Assembly (NCBI GenBank): GCA_015680685.1
Contig: MNCI01017890.1
Span: 456,794-520,793 of the forward strand
Direction: 5' to 3'
Source: Gnetum montanum
Taxonomy: Eukaryota; Streptophyta; Gnetopsida; Gnetales; Gnetaceae
Length of the DNA stretch: 64,000 nucleotides
The notes below the pieces were generated by a model, which saw only the letters and a program-made list of their open reading frames with translations, was not told the origin of the DNA and did no database searches. A program made the position numbers and the translations under genes. Position 1 is the stretch's first letter; every line of letters begins with the position of its first letter. This document shows, piece after piece, positions 33,664-44,747 of this stretch.

Positions 33664-36600
33664 GTTTAAAATTTTCTAGTGTAAACACTACATCCATTAA
33701 TTCCTTCTCTGTGGTAGTGTAGTTAAGTTGTGCACTAGTGATACTTCTACTTGCACAGTGGATGTAATAAGGATGCTTCTAGTCATCTAACTATGTAAGT
33801 ACAACTCCCAAGGCATAGTTGGACGTGTCAGTCATGATATGAAATGGTTTGGACTAGTTAGGAGCTTGTAGAATGGGTGTTTATACTAGCTTCTGTTTCA
33901 AAGTTTGGAAAGCTAATTCACATTCCCTAGTCCACTTGAAAGGTATGTCCTTTTTCATTAATTTCACCAATGGTTTGGCAACCTTTGAAAAGTTCCCAAT
34001 AAATCTCCTATAGTAGCTAGTATGTCCAAGGAATGATCAAATATCTTTGATAGTTTCTGGTTGATGGGTAATTCCTTGGATAATTTTGATTTTTTTGGGG
34101 TCTACCTCTATCCTTGTGTGTGAGATTTTGTGCCCTAGTACTACACCTTCTTGGACCATCAAATGGCTTTTCTACTAGTTGAGCCTCAAATTGGTTTCTA
34201 CACATCTTTTTAACACTTGATCCAATTAGTCCAAGGCTTGATCAAAGTTTGCTCCATAAGTGAAGAAGCCATCTATAAAGACCTCCATGCCATTCCCTAT
34301 CTACTATTGGAATATGCTTAAAACTAGTCATTGAAATGTTGTAGAGGCCATTGCACAAGCCAAATGACATCTGTTTGTATGTCAACGTTTTCCAAGGACT
34401 AGTGAACATAGTCTTGGCTTGGTCTTCTGGGGCTATTTGTATTTGGTTGTATTTGTTATATCCATCCAGAAAATTGTAATAGCAAGGCCTTGCGATGGTG
34501 TCTAAGACTTAGTCGAAATATGGCAATGGAAAGTGATCTTTAAATGTTGCCATATTTAGTAGCCTGAAATCTATGCACACGCTCCATTGGCCTCCCTTTT
34601 TAGGCATAATAACTAAGGGGCTAACCCATTCTCTATCAACAATGGGGTATATGAACGCAACCTTGAGAAGTTGTTTGATTTCTTCCTTAACTACTTGCTT
34701 CAGCTTAGGATTCCATCGCCTCTATGGTTGTATTTGAGGCTTCATGGAGAGGTTAGTGTAAATTCTATGTTGGCATATCCTAGGATCTATTCTAGTTAAT
34801 TCAAGATATGACCAAGCGTAGGCTTCCAATCATTTATTTATTACCTTCAGTAGTTCTTCCTTTTATTGAGGAGCAAGCTTAGCATTGATAATTACTAATT
34901 TTTCATTTTTAAGGAATGTGTATTCCATACTGGTGAGCAATGGTTTTAGCTTGAGGGGCTCCTGCTTAAATTTGTCATGGATTTCCAACTTCCCCCAATT
35001 CATATTTTCAAGGTTAAGACTTGGAAGTTGGCGGTGGACTTGCTCTAATGCGTCTATGCTATCGATGTAAGCATAAGTCAAACCCTTAGTTGGTTTCATG
35101 CATATGATTGAACTACTTTCTAGATTAGCTATTAGTCACTTGGTGCCTTCTTGTCGTGTGGCTACTGCATACAAGCATCTTTGTATGTTGATCACTTGTG
35201 CACATTGATTGCATGTAGGCAATGTTAAACTTTGCACAACCCATGACCTCTATATGCAATTACACCTTGTGTCACAATATGCGATGCCTAGAACTTTCTT
35301 CTTCTCAATCTTTCTGAATGTATTTTTCTTTGACATTTCTAGGGAAAGATCACGAATTCCTAGGCATGCATTAATGGTGCTTAGCCATGCTCTTCCCATT
35401 ATGATTGAGAAGTCCCCCTTATTGTTGTTTACTTGAATCACTACAAAGTTAGCTAGGTACAACCACCCACAAATAGTGGTAATAATGTCTTCCACTAGTC
35501 CCAATGGTACAATGATGAACTAGTTGGCCAACTCTAGATAGATGTTGCTCTTTTTCAATGGAGGAAAGTTCTAGGACTTGTACATTTCTTGAGAAATCAA
35601 GTTGAAACTAGAACTTGAATCCAAAAGAGCCTTGCACAGCAAATTTCCAATAATCTATAAGTATATCAGAGGACTCCTAGGATCAAATAATTTCCTAGGA
35701 AGGTTGGTCAGCTTTGATCCAATTGGTGATGACATGTGTTAGCATGACCGTATGCATTGAGTGTGGTGGTTGAGTTGAAGGAGGCTTCAAAGTTTTGATT
35801 GATACTGAGGCATCTTAGGAATCAACTGCTTATAATTGCAAGGGCTTGGTTGGAGTGTTGGTTCTAAAGAAAGGTCTTTTCTTCATGTGGTTGTTGGAAC
35901 CAACAGTAGGTTGAGAGGTAACAGCCCTCATGGCGTTATGTTGCTATGGCTAGGTAGGGATTTCACCTTGCATCGTAGGAGTAGGTGGTAGTGGAGCTAT
36001 TGGTGAAATAGATGTGGCTAAATGAGAAGGATGATATGCTTGTAGAATATTACCTCTAGAAGAGGGAGTCCCATAATACTCGCGAGCTTGGTAGTGAGGT
36101 TGAGGAGTGACATGACTAGTAGAGTCATGTGGGGAGATTGGCTGCTGCACGTAATATCCATATAGGTTAGGTTGCTTGTAAGGATATTGTTGCCTTGGTG
36201 GTGGCATTCCCCATGATTGTGGGTGCTACCACTATTGATATTGCTCAATTTGGTGTGGTGGAATTCCATTGAGATAATATGTTAAGGGTTGGTGGAACTA
36301 TCTTGGGTTACCTTGGGGGTAAGGTAACCTTCAGGGTGCTTGCTATTTGTTCAATCGTGGGTTGAGTGTATACACCCTAGACTCTTATAGATGTGAGATT
36401 ATAGGGCAAAATCCTTTAGGATGGTCATATTGACATATTTCACATCCACAATCATTGTCTATTTCTGACTCCACAACCTCTTCAATGATGGAAACTTTGC
36501 CCTTACCCTTGCTATGTGCATGTTCAGCTTCTCTCTTTTTTCTTTTCTTACTACCTTGCTCTCTTGACTCCTCTACTATTTTTAGAATAGTTTAAAATCT

Positions 36601-38276
36601 ATTGTCTAGGAAATCCCACATTTGATCTACCTTTTTCAAAAATTCTGATGTCATCTTTTGGATAGGAAAAATTTTCCTATTCACCATCTCTTCGAGTGGT
36701 GACTCTTCTTCATCCTCCCAAAATCTTACTACCCTCTTCTGGAGGGAAGGATCTTAGTTATACTCTTCTACACTTTCTCTCTTCCATAGCTCATCTTCTT
36801 CCTTAGCAACTTGCTCTAATAGTCTTTGATTTTGATGGGACCTAAGCTCAGATAGACTTCCTTGGGCATAAGTCCTAAGGGTTCTTCTTGTTTCATACCT
36901 AAGCCCATCCACGAGATGGTGCAGTTGATCCCTTTGTGAATAACCATGGCTAGGACAACAATGTAATAGTGCATAATATTGGCCCATGGTAGCATCCAAG
37001 GGTTCATGTACTCCTTGTTTCCAGCCTTGGATTTTCTTTCACAAGTTAGACACTCGGGAGTACATTTGGTACTTGTCATTAAATATTTCTAACATGGTAC
37101 TCCACCTACAAATGAATTCTGGTTCTAAAGATCAGTACCAGATTTCCACTTCTTTAACTAATGTCTATGGGAAAAACTTAAGTTTTTGCCATTTGTTCTC
37201 TATGTTCTGTAAGGCACATGCATCATGGAATGCTTGTAAATGATTCTAAGGATCAATGTTGTATCCCCTTCAAATCGTGGGATGTTGTTCATATCTAATC
37301 TCTTGATCCTACTATCTTTCTTATGCCTTGTTGGAATTCTAACAGCCTCAATTATGTCCTACATACTTTGAGTAGTGAGGAGGGGTTCATTGTGATCATC
37401 TTGTCCATGAAATCTATGATGGCTACGTTTTTCCCTACTCTTCCTTCTTCTATGTTGTGATTCTCTAGAGTGCCCTCATCCCCTTTCTTGGTTGTTTCAC
37501 CTATGACTTCCACTTTGCCTACCTCCATCCCCATGGTATTTTTCTTTATGACTACATCCAGATAATATAGGAGAGGGTGAAGGAGATGATGAAGCTGAAG
37601 AAGAAGGGGAACCATCACCATGATGGTGTCAGCTACCTTCTCTTCAGTGGTCATGACCTTGATCATGATTATGATCAAAATATCCACCTTTATCATGTGT
37701 CCATGTCCCTTTTTAGGATCCTTTGTGCCTGTGGGTATTAGAACCTAGGTTATGAATAGTAGAATGAAGGTTTTGATACACAACCCCTTCGCCAAAGTCA
37801 AGGGGAGGAACATCATTATGTGGGCGACTGCCTGAGGTATGTTCATCATACTTATTTTTGCTTAAGACATGTGGGACATCCTGAGACCACTTGCCCTTTA
37901 AAGACTTATGATGTCTCTCCTATTGTAAGTCCCTTTGATGTTGTGCCTCCATGGGATGGTACTCTCTCAAGTCATGGTCTTGCATGACGTACTCTACATG
38001 TAAGTGTGGCATACCAATTCATGTGATAACACAAAGAAGCATACTTGGGACTAAACGATTAGGAGGTAACACTATGTTACCTTCTAAGTCTTGCCAATGT
38101 AGTTGTTCATCTTGATGGAGGATAAAGGTGAAGTCTAGTATAGAATCATCGATATGAATATATACCACTCTAACTTGTTGAGGGACTAGCAGATCAACGT
38201 CATGTGTATTACGTTGTTGAATATTTCCTATTTCAAACCTAGGCGATGAGGCGCTTCTATACAAAGAAAGAGACAT
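33664..38276 (-). pseudogene. gag-pol: Outer element gag-protease-RT, 5' part of the polyprotein
   Basis: ATG at 38276 (MSLSLYRSASSPRFE). The N-terminal block has FILHQDEQLHWQDLEGNIVL. SP-rich and Arg/Ser-rich blocks follow (about 37630-37420, including RGHSRESQHRRRKSREKRS), then gag core pieces around 37330-37080 and 36999-36754 (YYALLHCCPSHGYSQRDQLH), knuckle CEICQYDHPKGFC (about 36450), and a Pro/Gln/Tyr-rich linker (36207-35950). The retropepsin has LLDSSSSFNLIS, with the catalytic Gly changed to Ser (35621-35610). The RT has FIYPIVDREWVSPLVIMPKK, CIDFRLLNM and FTSPWKT, and its catalytic box reads FIDG instead of F/YxDD (34279-34268). The reading frame reaches the RNase H start (VVFTLENFKH) and stops at the inner insertion. 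Multiple stops; at least one TAA stands where the inner copy keeps CAA. Confidence 0.85.
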
Positions 38277-38393
38277 ACTTGTCTATTTAGTGTGCAATGT
38301 ATTCTTGTTTATTATTTTCTCAATCAACCCTAAGGGTTTGTTCCAACGATGTGAATGATTTCCTATGTTCTAATTAGCGCACAAACAACTAAG

Positions 38394-38411
38394 TCCCCGG
38401 AAATGGCACCA
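38394..38411 (-). other. Primer binding site, outer element (tRNA-Asp type)
   Basis: TGGTGCCATTTCCGGGGA on the minus strand, one base from the LTR end. 15 of 18 positions match the Athila-type tRNA-Asp primer site. Confidence 0.75.
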
Positions 38412-38412
38412 A

Positions 38413-39168
38413 TGATGAGCGGCAAGGTAGCCCTACGCTCAACCATACAAATACAGGTGTTTCATGCACGATCTAGTCGAATTCCAAGGACTAAGTGCTT
38501 ATGCATCCTTATGGAACAAGGATGGGTTGGTTGATCATTGTCTTCCCAAGCTTACTTCTATGTCACGATTGTATGGTTAAGTAAGCTTGAGGCATATGAT
38601 TTTTATAGCTTTTATGTTTTTATGTCCTGCGCTAGTAGGGAAAGAGAGATAACTAAGTGACTAATTTATCTTAACTACTCATTAACTAAGTTCTAACTAA
38701 TGCTAACACCAGCATCCGTTCTCACTTATTATACACATCTTGAACCAGTGCAACACTACTGGGATTACCAAATGCTAATCATTATTGGGTTACCAAGTGT
38801 TACACGGATGCTTGAAGTGATCATACTGAGTGTAATTTAACAATTTTATTAATTGATCAAAATGAATTTCTACACTAATAACATAAATGTAAAGTGCATA
38901 AAATAAAATAAATGCATAATAAAATAAAATAAAATAAATGTGCAAGAAAAAAACTCTTAAGTGCTGCAAGGATGAATCAAAGAGCTCGTCTTTATTGCCA
39001 TACACAAGGTGTGCTCAAGTACACAATGCTTAAATAAAGATCTATCCACACTTAGACCTTCTATTGCAAGCACTTGGAAAATACTCTATCTTTCAAACAA
39101 ACTACAAGAGTTTTGCTACTTAACTGCTCTAATAATTAGAATAACTACTAGAGTAACTGCTCTCATCA
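38413..39168 (-). repeat. 5' LTR of the outer element
   Basis: 756 bp, TGATGAG...CTCATCA, carrying the same (AAAAT)n tract (38900-38940) as the partner at 19544-20310. Confidence 0.9.
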
Positions 39169-39173
39169 ATGGT
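39169..39173. other. Target site duplication, right copy (ATGGT)
   Basis: Identical to 19539-19543, on the other side of the outer element. Confidence 0.85.
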
Positions 39174-39984
39174 TGAAAGTTCGCTTATGTTAAGTATAAT
39201 GTCCTTGTTTCCAAATGTTGTTGTTGCATAACAAAGATGGTGCCTTCCCATAATAAGTATTATTGTTATTGTAACAAGACCCAAAAGAGGAGTTGTAATT
39301 TGGACACAAAAGGCCATGTTGTAATAACAGATGTGTCTCTTGCAGAAAACTTTTAGGATTTGACCTAAGGCATTTATACCTAGATATTAGATGTTGTGCC
39401 AACATAGAGTTGCGTACTTGGTAAAGGCATGTAATGTGTGTTGGGTGAAGTGGGATAGAAAGAGGACTAACCCTCTCTTTTGGCTAGTTATAGGCCTAAC
39501 CATGGTGGTAATGCTAGATTGCCTCTAAGGGATAGATGTTGAAGAAAAAAAACCCTAAGGAATACTTTTAGAGCATGATCCAGATACACCATTCTACATC
39601 AATAAAGCATTATTTTCTCTTTCATTCTACATTTTCGCTGTTATTTTCTTTACACATAATGTTAAATGTTACATATATTTGATTTTTATATATTATTTTC
39701 ATACAAGAGAATAGAATACATAGATCAACACACCACAAGTTGATCTTGGAGCTACAATCACCTGTTGCACTCACCCAATCTGCTCACCTAATCTCTCTTG
39801 TTCAGTTCTCCTTGCATACAAAACTCTCGTCTCTTCTCATGGATGAAGGCATACATGATTATAAACATCCAAAATCATAGGAAGCTTTCTATTTGACTCC
39901 CTAGATATTTCCCACATGGATCTGGAGTCTTTTGGATGTTTTCTAATTGATACTCCTATTAGAGCTTTTTCTTCTTCATAAACA
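39174..39984. other. Unassigned flank of the outer element
   Basis: No gene supported. A short minus-strand Asn/Tyr-rich frame (39190-39405) hints at a gag fragment but has no motif I can trust. A pyrimidine-rich stretch with AATAAAG near 39600 could be the end of an old LTR. Confidence 0.35.
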
Positions 39985-40250
39985 TAGATGTCTCTTGTTT
40001 CATGTAGACGTCTCATGTGAAAGATTTGTTTTTAGGAGAGACATCCTATTTTTGGAAGATGTCTTCTTTGGACTATAGATGTCGACACTTCAGGGGAGAC
40101 ATCTCTGAGGAGACGTCTTCTATGAAAGCCCTACTCTTGGGAGAGATGTCTATTGTTTTTGGTAGACATCTTCTATAGACTGGAGACGTCTACATTTTAG
40201 GCAAGACATCTCTTGAAAGACATCAATCTTTTTGGGGAGACATCTATCCT
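39985..40250. repeat. Cluster of AGACGTCT-type palindromes
   Basis: About thirteen occurrences of AGAC(G/A)TC(T) or its complement form AGATGTCT in 265 bp. Exact AGACGTCT occurs near 40006, 40113 and 40186; the rest differ by one CpG-decay step (AGACATCT or AGATGTCT). Spacing is irregular, roughly 12-33 bp. Confidence 0.75.
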
Positions 40251-41530
40251 AAAGGTACCAAAAATAAAAATGTTTGTTTTGATGTTGGGAGCCTTTGGAT
40301 GCCTCCCAACAAGTCTCCATAGATCCTAGAACCTCTTAAACTTATCAAAATAAGCCAAAAATACCTCCAAACATGCTAAAACATCCAAGAATTATCATCA
40401 TAAATATTCAACACAAAAACACACACAAAAACTAGACCATGCATCCAAGTCTTCTCCAAGTGCAAAACCTACAAAAACAACTTGTAGGACAAGCACAAGG
40501 AAATTAGAAGAGATGTTCCTACACTAATTTTACCTTGTTTTTACCTCATTTTTACTTATTTTGACCATGTTTTAACCCTGTTTAGCCATATTTCACCTTT
40601 TTATGACTTCATTTTGAACCTTCTTTGGATTGATTCTTCTATGTTTTGACCTTACTTTGCATTATTTTAACATTGTTTAGAAATTTACCACATATATGCT
40701 AGTTGATGTTCTTATCTTGACATGTAGGATTGAGCTAAGGAGATGTGGAAGTGATTTGACTAGCTTTTGAAGCTTAAATAAGCCTCTTTGATGGTGTTGA
40801 TTCAACTAAGTTAACCTTAAATATCAAAGACTTGAGCCTACAAGCCTTTTTTCCATGTAACCTCAACACCCTAAAGTACCCTAATTGCTCTTGACCTAAA
40901 AAGCCAGAAACATTAGAAAGGATCCTTAGTCAAAATCTCCATTATAAATTGTAGGAGTGAGAAGAAAACACTGGAACAACATTCCTCACTTGAATCCTAG
41001 CTTGCCCAAAACATCATCTGCAAGCTAACACTAAAACCTATCTCAAACCATATTACATCTGATACTGATCTATTTGCTTGTAGCCTTTTTTTGTAATTAT
41101 TTATAGGTTTGAACATGTCACTGATATTGATGACTATGATTGTCTTCAACAAGTGAGCCTGTGTGACCTCTTATCTCTCTTTTTGGCATCTTGAAGACTA
41201 GAAACTTTGTACAAATCTATGAAATAATGTATAGATCTCTCCTTTATCTATTGATTGTAAATAATTGTGACCTATATTTGCTTGTTGACTCATGTGGTTC
41301 TATGAAAATTCTTGGAGTCACATATACTATTTGACTTGTTTTATTATTCTCTTAGAGTTAGCTTGTTTGATCTTTCCAAAAATGCTTACCTCACTTCACT
41401 TCTATCATCCCTTGTACATAGCCACTTATTGTAGCCAAATTATATCCTTCCATACCTTGTTAACACTAAAAACCTATCTTTGACATTCATATACCATGGC
41501 CTTTTAACAACTTCTCCAGTAGGTATCATG
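40251..41530. other. Unassigned AT-rich sequence
   Basis: About 1.3 kb with no supported frame, RNA gene or repeat. Short simple stretches only (CACA runs near 40420, TTTTACCT repeats near 40540). Confidence 0.5.
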
Positions 41531-41534
41531 CTCA

Positions 41535-41661
41535 AGTTCACTAAATGTAGTACATCTGATTTAGCAAGAAAGAAAAAATCCAATACATTAAATGTAACAC
41601 ATCTCATTCAGTGGAGAGTCAAAAACCAAGTTTACTAAATGTAATACATCTCATTTAGTAA
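41535..41661. repeat. Three related hairpins, about 47 bp apart
   Basis: The third is the best: TTACTAAATG (41632-41641) and CATTTAGTAA (41652-41661) pair perfectly around a 10-base loop. Two weaker versions of the same sequence start at about 41537 and 41586, with the same ACATCT-containing loop. Confidence 0.7.
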
Positions 41662-41780
41662 GAAAGAAAAGTTTAGTTTTGGTAACAAAACCCAATAATT
41701 ACTTCCCAAAAAAAGAAAAGAGGGGAGAAAATGTCAAGGAAGCAAAAAGGCAAATGTAGTCTTAAGATAAGAAGTTAATG

Positions 41781-41831
41781 TCTCTCTCTCAAAAAAAAAA
41801 TGAAAAAGAAGAAAAGAAAAGAGAGAGAGAG
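41781..41831. repeat. CT/GA inverted simple repeat around an A-rich core
   Basis: TCTCTCTCTC (41781-41790) and GAGAGAGAGA (41821-41830) flank an A-rich 30-base core. Likely simple-sequence expansion. Confidence 0.7.
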
Positions 41832-42390
41832 TCAAATGGCCAAAGAAGCCTTATTACAAAGTGTTGGTTGTTCCTTGCATTATCAAGTAACTAGCACTCC
41901 ATAGCATAAAGACTTCTTCATTCAATAAGCATGTCATTGCCCTTTCAATATCCATGATATCAACATTTGAATTTCCTTGTTAACCCCTCAATAACCGATA
42001 TAACCTTTATCTCATCCTAAACTCTTAACATCCTATTGTGACCTTATCTCACCATCATGAGTACTCCTTGGCATGCTTTGATAGCTATAAAATAAAGTAT
42101 GGAGGGGAAAAGTTGGTGATGAATTTGCAATGGTGTTTCACATTCTTTGTTGATGTCTTTCAAGTTAGTTCTCAAAACATCAACAAAGAGGGACCAATGA
42201 AACACCTCAAAGAAAAATTGAAAATTTTGCATGATAAGATTTAGTAGCCAAAAATGCAATGTACTTGGTGGGAATGAAAAGGAAAAAATAATTGCCTATT
42301 TTCTCTTCTTAAATTCCATCTAATAGCCTTATTTTAGCTAAATTTCTAGCAATATTTAATGTGTAAAATGAAATTTGTAGCATATAAGCT
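41832..42390. other. Unassigned sequence
   Basis: No domain in the short frames here (for example 42038-42244 on the plus strand and its minus-strand overlap). Nothing else recognised. Confidence 0.4.
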
Positions 42391-42540
42391 ATAAAAGTCA
42401 TTTAAGCTAGCTTATAAGCTATAAATGTCACTTAAGCTAGCTTATAAGCTATCAATGTCATTTAAGCTAGCTTATAGCCTAAAAATGTCATTTAAGCTAG
42501 CTTATGAGTTGAAATGTCATTAAAGCTACCTTATAAGCTG
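42391..42540. repeat. 30-bp tandem repeat, five units
   Basis: Units begin at 42391, 42421, 42451, 42481 and 42511. The consensus is ATAAATGTCATTTAAGCTAG followed by CTTATAAGCT. Each carries two overlapping palindromes, AAGCTAGCTT and AGCTTATAAGCT. The last two units are more diverged and the fifth is shifted by one base. Confidence 0.9.
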
Positions 42541-43308
42541 GAATTTTAGGTAGTGAAAATGTTAAATAAACTAGCATTTTTATCTTAAAAGCGAAATACA
42601 TTGGCTTATAAGCTACATATTTATGTTATGCACAACTTGTAATGCTCATATGAATATATGAAATTGTAATCAATGTAGATCGTCGCCTATTTAAGCCAGT
42701 TTTGTAGCTGATTTCAGGAATTTTTTGTTAGTTCAAATTCCCATAGAGATACAATAGAGTAGAGTTGCGGATTAGATGATCCTTCCAACATCATTTTTAA
42801 CACAAACCTCTCCCAAGAACCAGATCTTCCAACCTCATTCACAGTGTAATTTATGAGAAAAGCCATTTCAAATTGAGTATAGGATACAATTTGCCATTTG
42901 CAACTAAATTCCAAAATATTTTCTTGTTTTGGGCTTCCTTAGAGCCCTCGATCTGCATATTTTAAACTTGTACTTACATAGTGATGTTTTTCTAAATTAA
43001 TATAAAGTTTGCAATTTCTACTTTACTTGTATTTAAATGTCTATTTACTATACTTTCATGATCTAATTTTGAAGTCTTGCACATTATAGTTTTATTTTTC
43101 CTATTTTTTCTAAATATTTTGGCTACATATTTTTAAGTCCCTAAGGGATCTATTAGACTATTTAGGATGCTCCAAATCCTTTTGTGAGGCCTGTAGGATT
43201 TGGGGTTAAACTATTTCATGTTGGGATTTTTAGTTTTCTAGTATTGATTTTCTAGGCGTTACACTTCCAAACCATAATAGATATTGAACTAAAATTTTTG
43301 ATACATAT
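42541..43308. other. Left flank of the Tat-lineage element, probably copia LTR remnant
   Basis: No coding support. By the target duplication it should be continuous with 62239 onward and so may hold the rest of the copia 3' LTR. I could not place that LTR's end. Confidence 0.35.
43304..43308. other. Target site duplication, left copy (ACATA)
   Basis: ACATA before the LTR terminus TGTTGTA. The right copy is ACATG (62239-62243), one mismatch. Confidence 0.55.
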
Positions 43309-44130
43309 GTTGTAGTAGGAATTTTCATAATGAATGGAAATTGACACAACCTAAAATGAAATTTAGCCAAGCTACTCATGCTCACTAAATGGTCCAAGAA
43401 AACTAACCTTTTAGGACAAATCTATAAAATTGAAAAGAGAATTAGGGAATTGAAGGATTAATCCCATGATCTAAGTCATACATTTTACCACATCAGCTAG
43501 TATTGAGGGAAAAGGAATTTATTTGCATAAAATAACTAGTAGAAAATGTTTAAGAAAAGGAAAAAACAAAATGTAATATGGAAACATGATTGATAGCAAG
43601 TATGTGACATAATGTGAAAATAAAATAGATTTATCTATAAACACATGCAAGTCAAGAAGGAAAACATGAGTACAATTGATTTAAAGAGAGTTTGGGAAAA
43701 ATAGAGATAAAAGATCCTACAATAGAAAATCTAGATTTTACAAGAGAGAAAGGCACTTGAAAAATTGTGTCTTAAGACATGTACCAGAGATCAGAGGGAT
43801 TTGATAAAGAGCTATATTATACTATTCTTACTCTTATGAGTGCATTTATGTAAATCCAACAAGAACAAAAGAAGATCTAACAACTAATGATTGCAAAGGG
43901 AAATCAAATCAATGCGTTGATTTGATTCTTAGTAGATCTTCACATGTCAAGATGATACCATAAGGGAGATACAATATTTTAGCAGGGAAGAGAGAGTGAA
44001 AAGCAGAAAAGAGCTGAAATAAATAGCAGATCTCTTAGAAGCAAAGTGTTATTAAGCTCTAAGTTGAAAAAGTTGAAATGCTAGTTGAATGGTTATAGAT
44101 GTTAGTCTTTTTATATTTATGAGTATTTTC

Positions 44131-44140
44131 CTATATATAG
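44131..44140 (-). promoter_or_regulatory. TATA box in the left Tat LTR
   Basis: CTATATATAG (palindromic), followed on the plus strand by GGCAAAAATGCCTTGTA. The same arrangement recurs in the right LTR. Confidence 0.6.
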
Positions 44141-44254
44141 GGCAAAAATGCCTTGTAGATTGTGTAGGAATGATGCAATGGGACCCATAGATTATTTTGA
44201 AAACTTCATGAAGGCTCAAGATGGGAAAAATGATGCAAAGTACAAAGTTTAATG

Positions 44255-44560
44255 CCAAACATCAAAAGTATAATGCATGACATCAAAAGCTAGAGATAAA
44301 GTTTGATGTTAGATGTTGAAAGTAAGTTTGATGTGAGACATTGAAAATTTGATGCAAGTAAAAACTAATTTGATGTAAGATGTTAAAAGATAAAGATGAG
44401 AGCTGATATTAGATGATAAAGATGAAATTAACACCAAATTTTAGAAGTTTGATGCAAAATATCAATAATAAGTTTGACGTCAAATGTTAGAAGTTGCACA
44501 TGAAATCAACCATGAAACTAACACCAAATGTTGAAACTAGAAGTAGAGTTGAAATGAAAT
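44255..44560. repeat. Array of decayed TTTGACGTCAAA-type palindromes, left Tat LTR
   Basis: One intact 12-bp palindrome TTTGACGTCAAA at 44473-44484. About eight to ten related words (TTTGATGT, GACATCAAAA, AGATGTTGAAAG) surround it. The partner LTR has the same array at about 61770-62050. Confidence 0.65.
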
Positions 44561-44735
44561 GGCTAATGATGTAAGATTTCAATTCTGCCAAGCTAAAAAT
44601 AGAACACTAGAAATGATGTTGTAGATGATGCAGGACATAAAATCTAGACTTATGAATATGACTTCAAGTGTTGGAAGGCCATAGAGTATATTGAATTCTC
44701 TAACTTAATCTAAAAAGGTCAAAGTTAGTACAACA

Positions 44736-44747
44736 TTACTCTCTCTT
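44736..44747 (-). other. Polypurine tract, Tat-lineage element
   Basis: Minus strand AAGAGAGAGTAA directly before the LTR terminus TGTTGTA. Confidence 0.65.

Larger units (their letters stand above)
19544..39168 (-). mobile_element. Outer Athila-like Ty3/gypsy element, split by a nested relative
   Basis: LTRs at 19544-20310 and 38413-39168, both starting TGATGAG and ending CTCATCA, with ATGGT target duplications on both sides. Without the nested insertion the element is about 9.8 kb. The order on the minus strand is LTR, primer site, gag, protease, RT, RNase H, integrase, non-coding spacer, polypurine tract, LTR. The tRNA-Asp-type primer site and polyprotein layout fit the Athila side of the Athila/Tat group; the exact lineage is inference. 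The first 60 LTR positions differ at 10 sites by eye, so the insertion is old. Confidence 0.85.
43309..44735 (-). repeat. 3' LTR of the Tat-lineage element
   Basis: 1427 bp, starts TGTTGTA and ends TACAACA. Contains the minus-strand TATA box at 44131-44140 and, at 44255-44560, an imperfect array around TTTGATGT/ACATCAAA-type words. Confidence 0.8.

Noticed and set aside
39190-39405. Asn/Tyr-rich minus-strand frame that recalls a copia gag tail
   Set aside because: No zinc knuckle or other diagnostic motif and no neighbouring copia domains.
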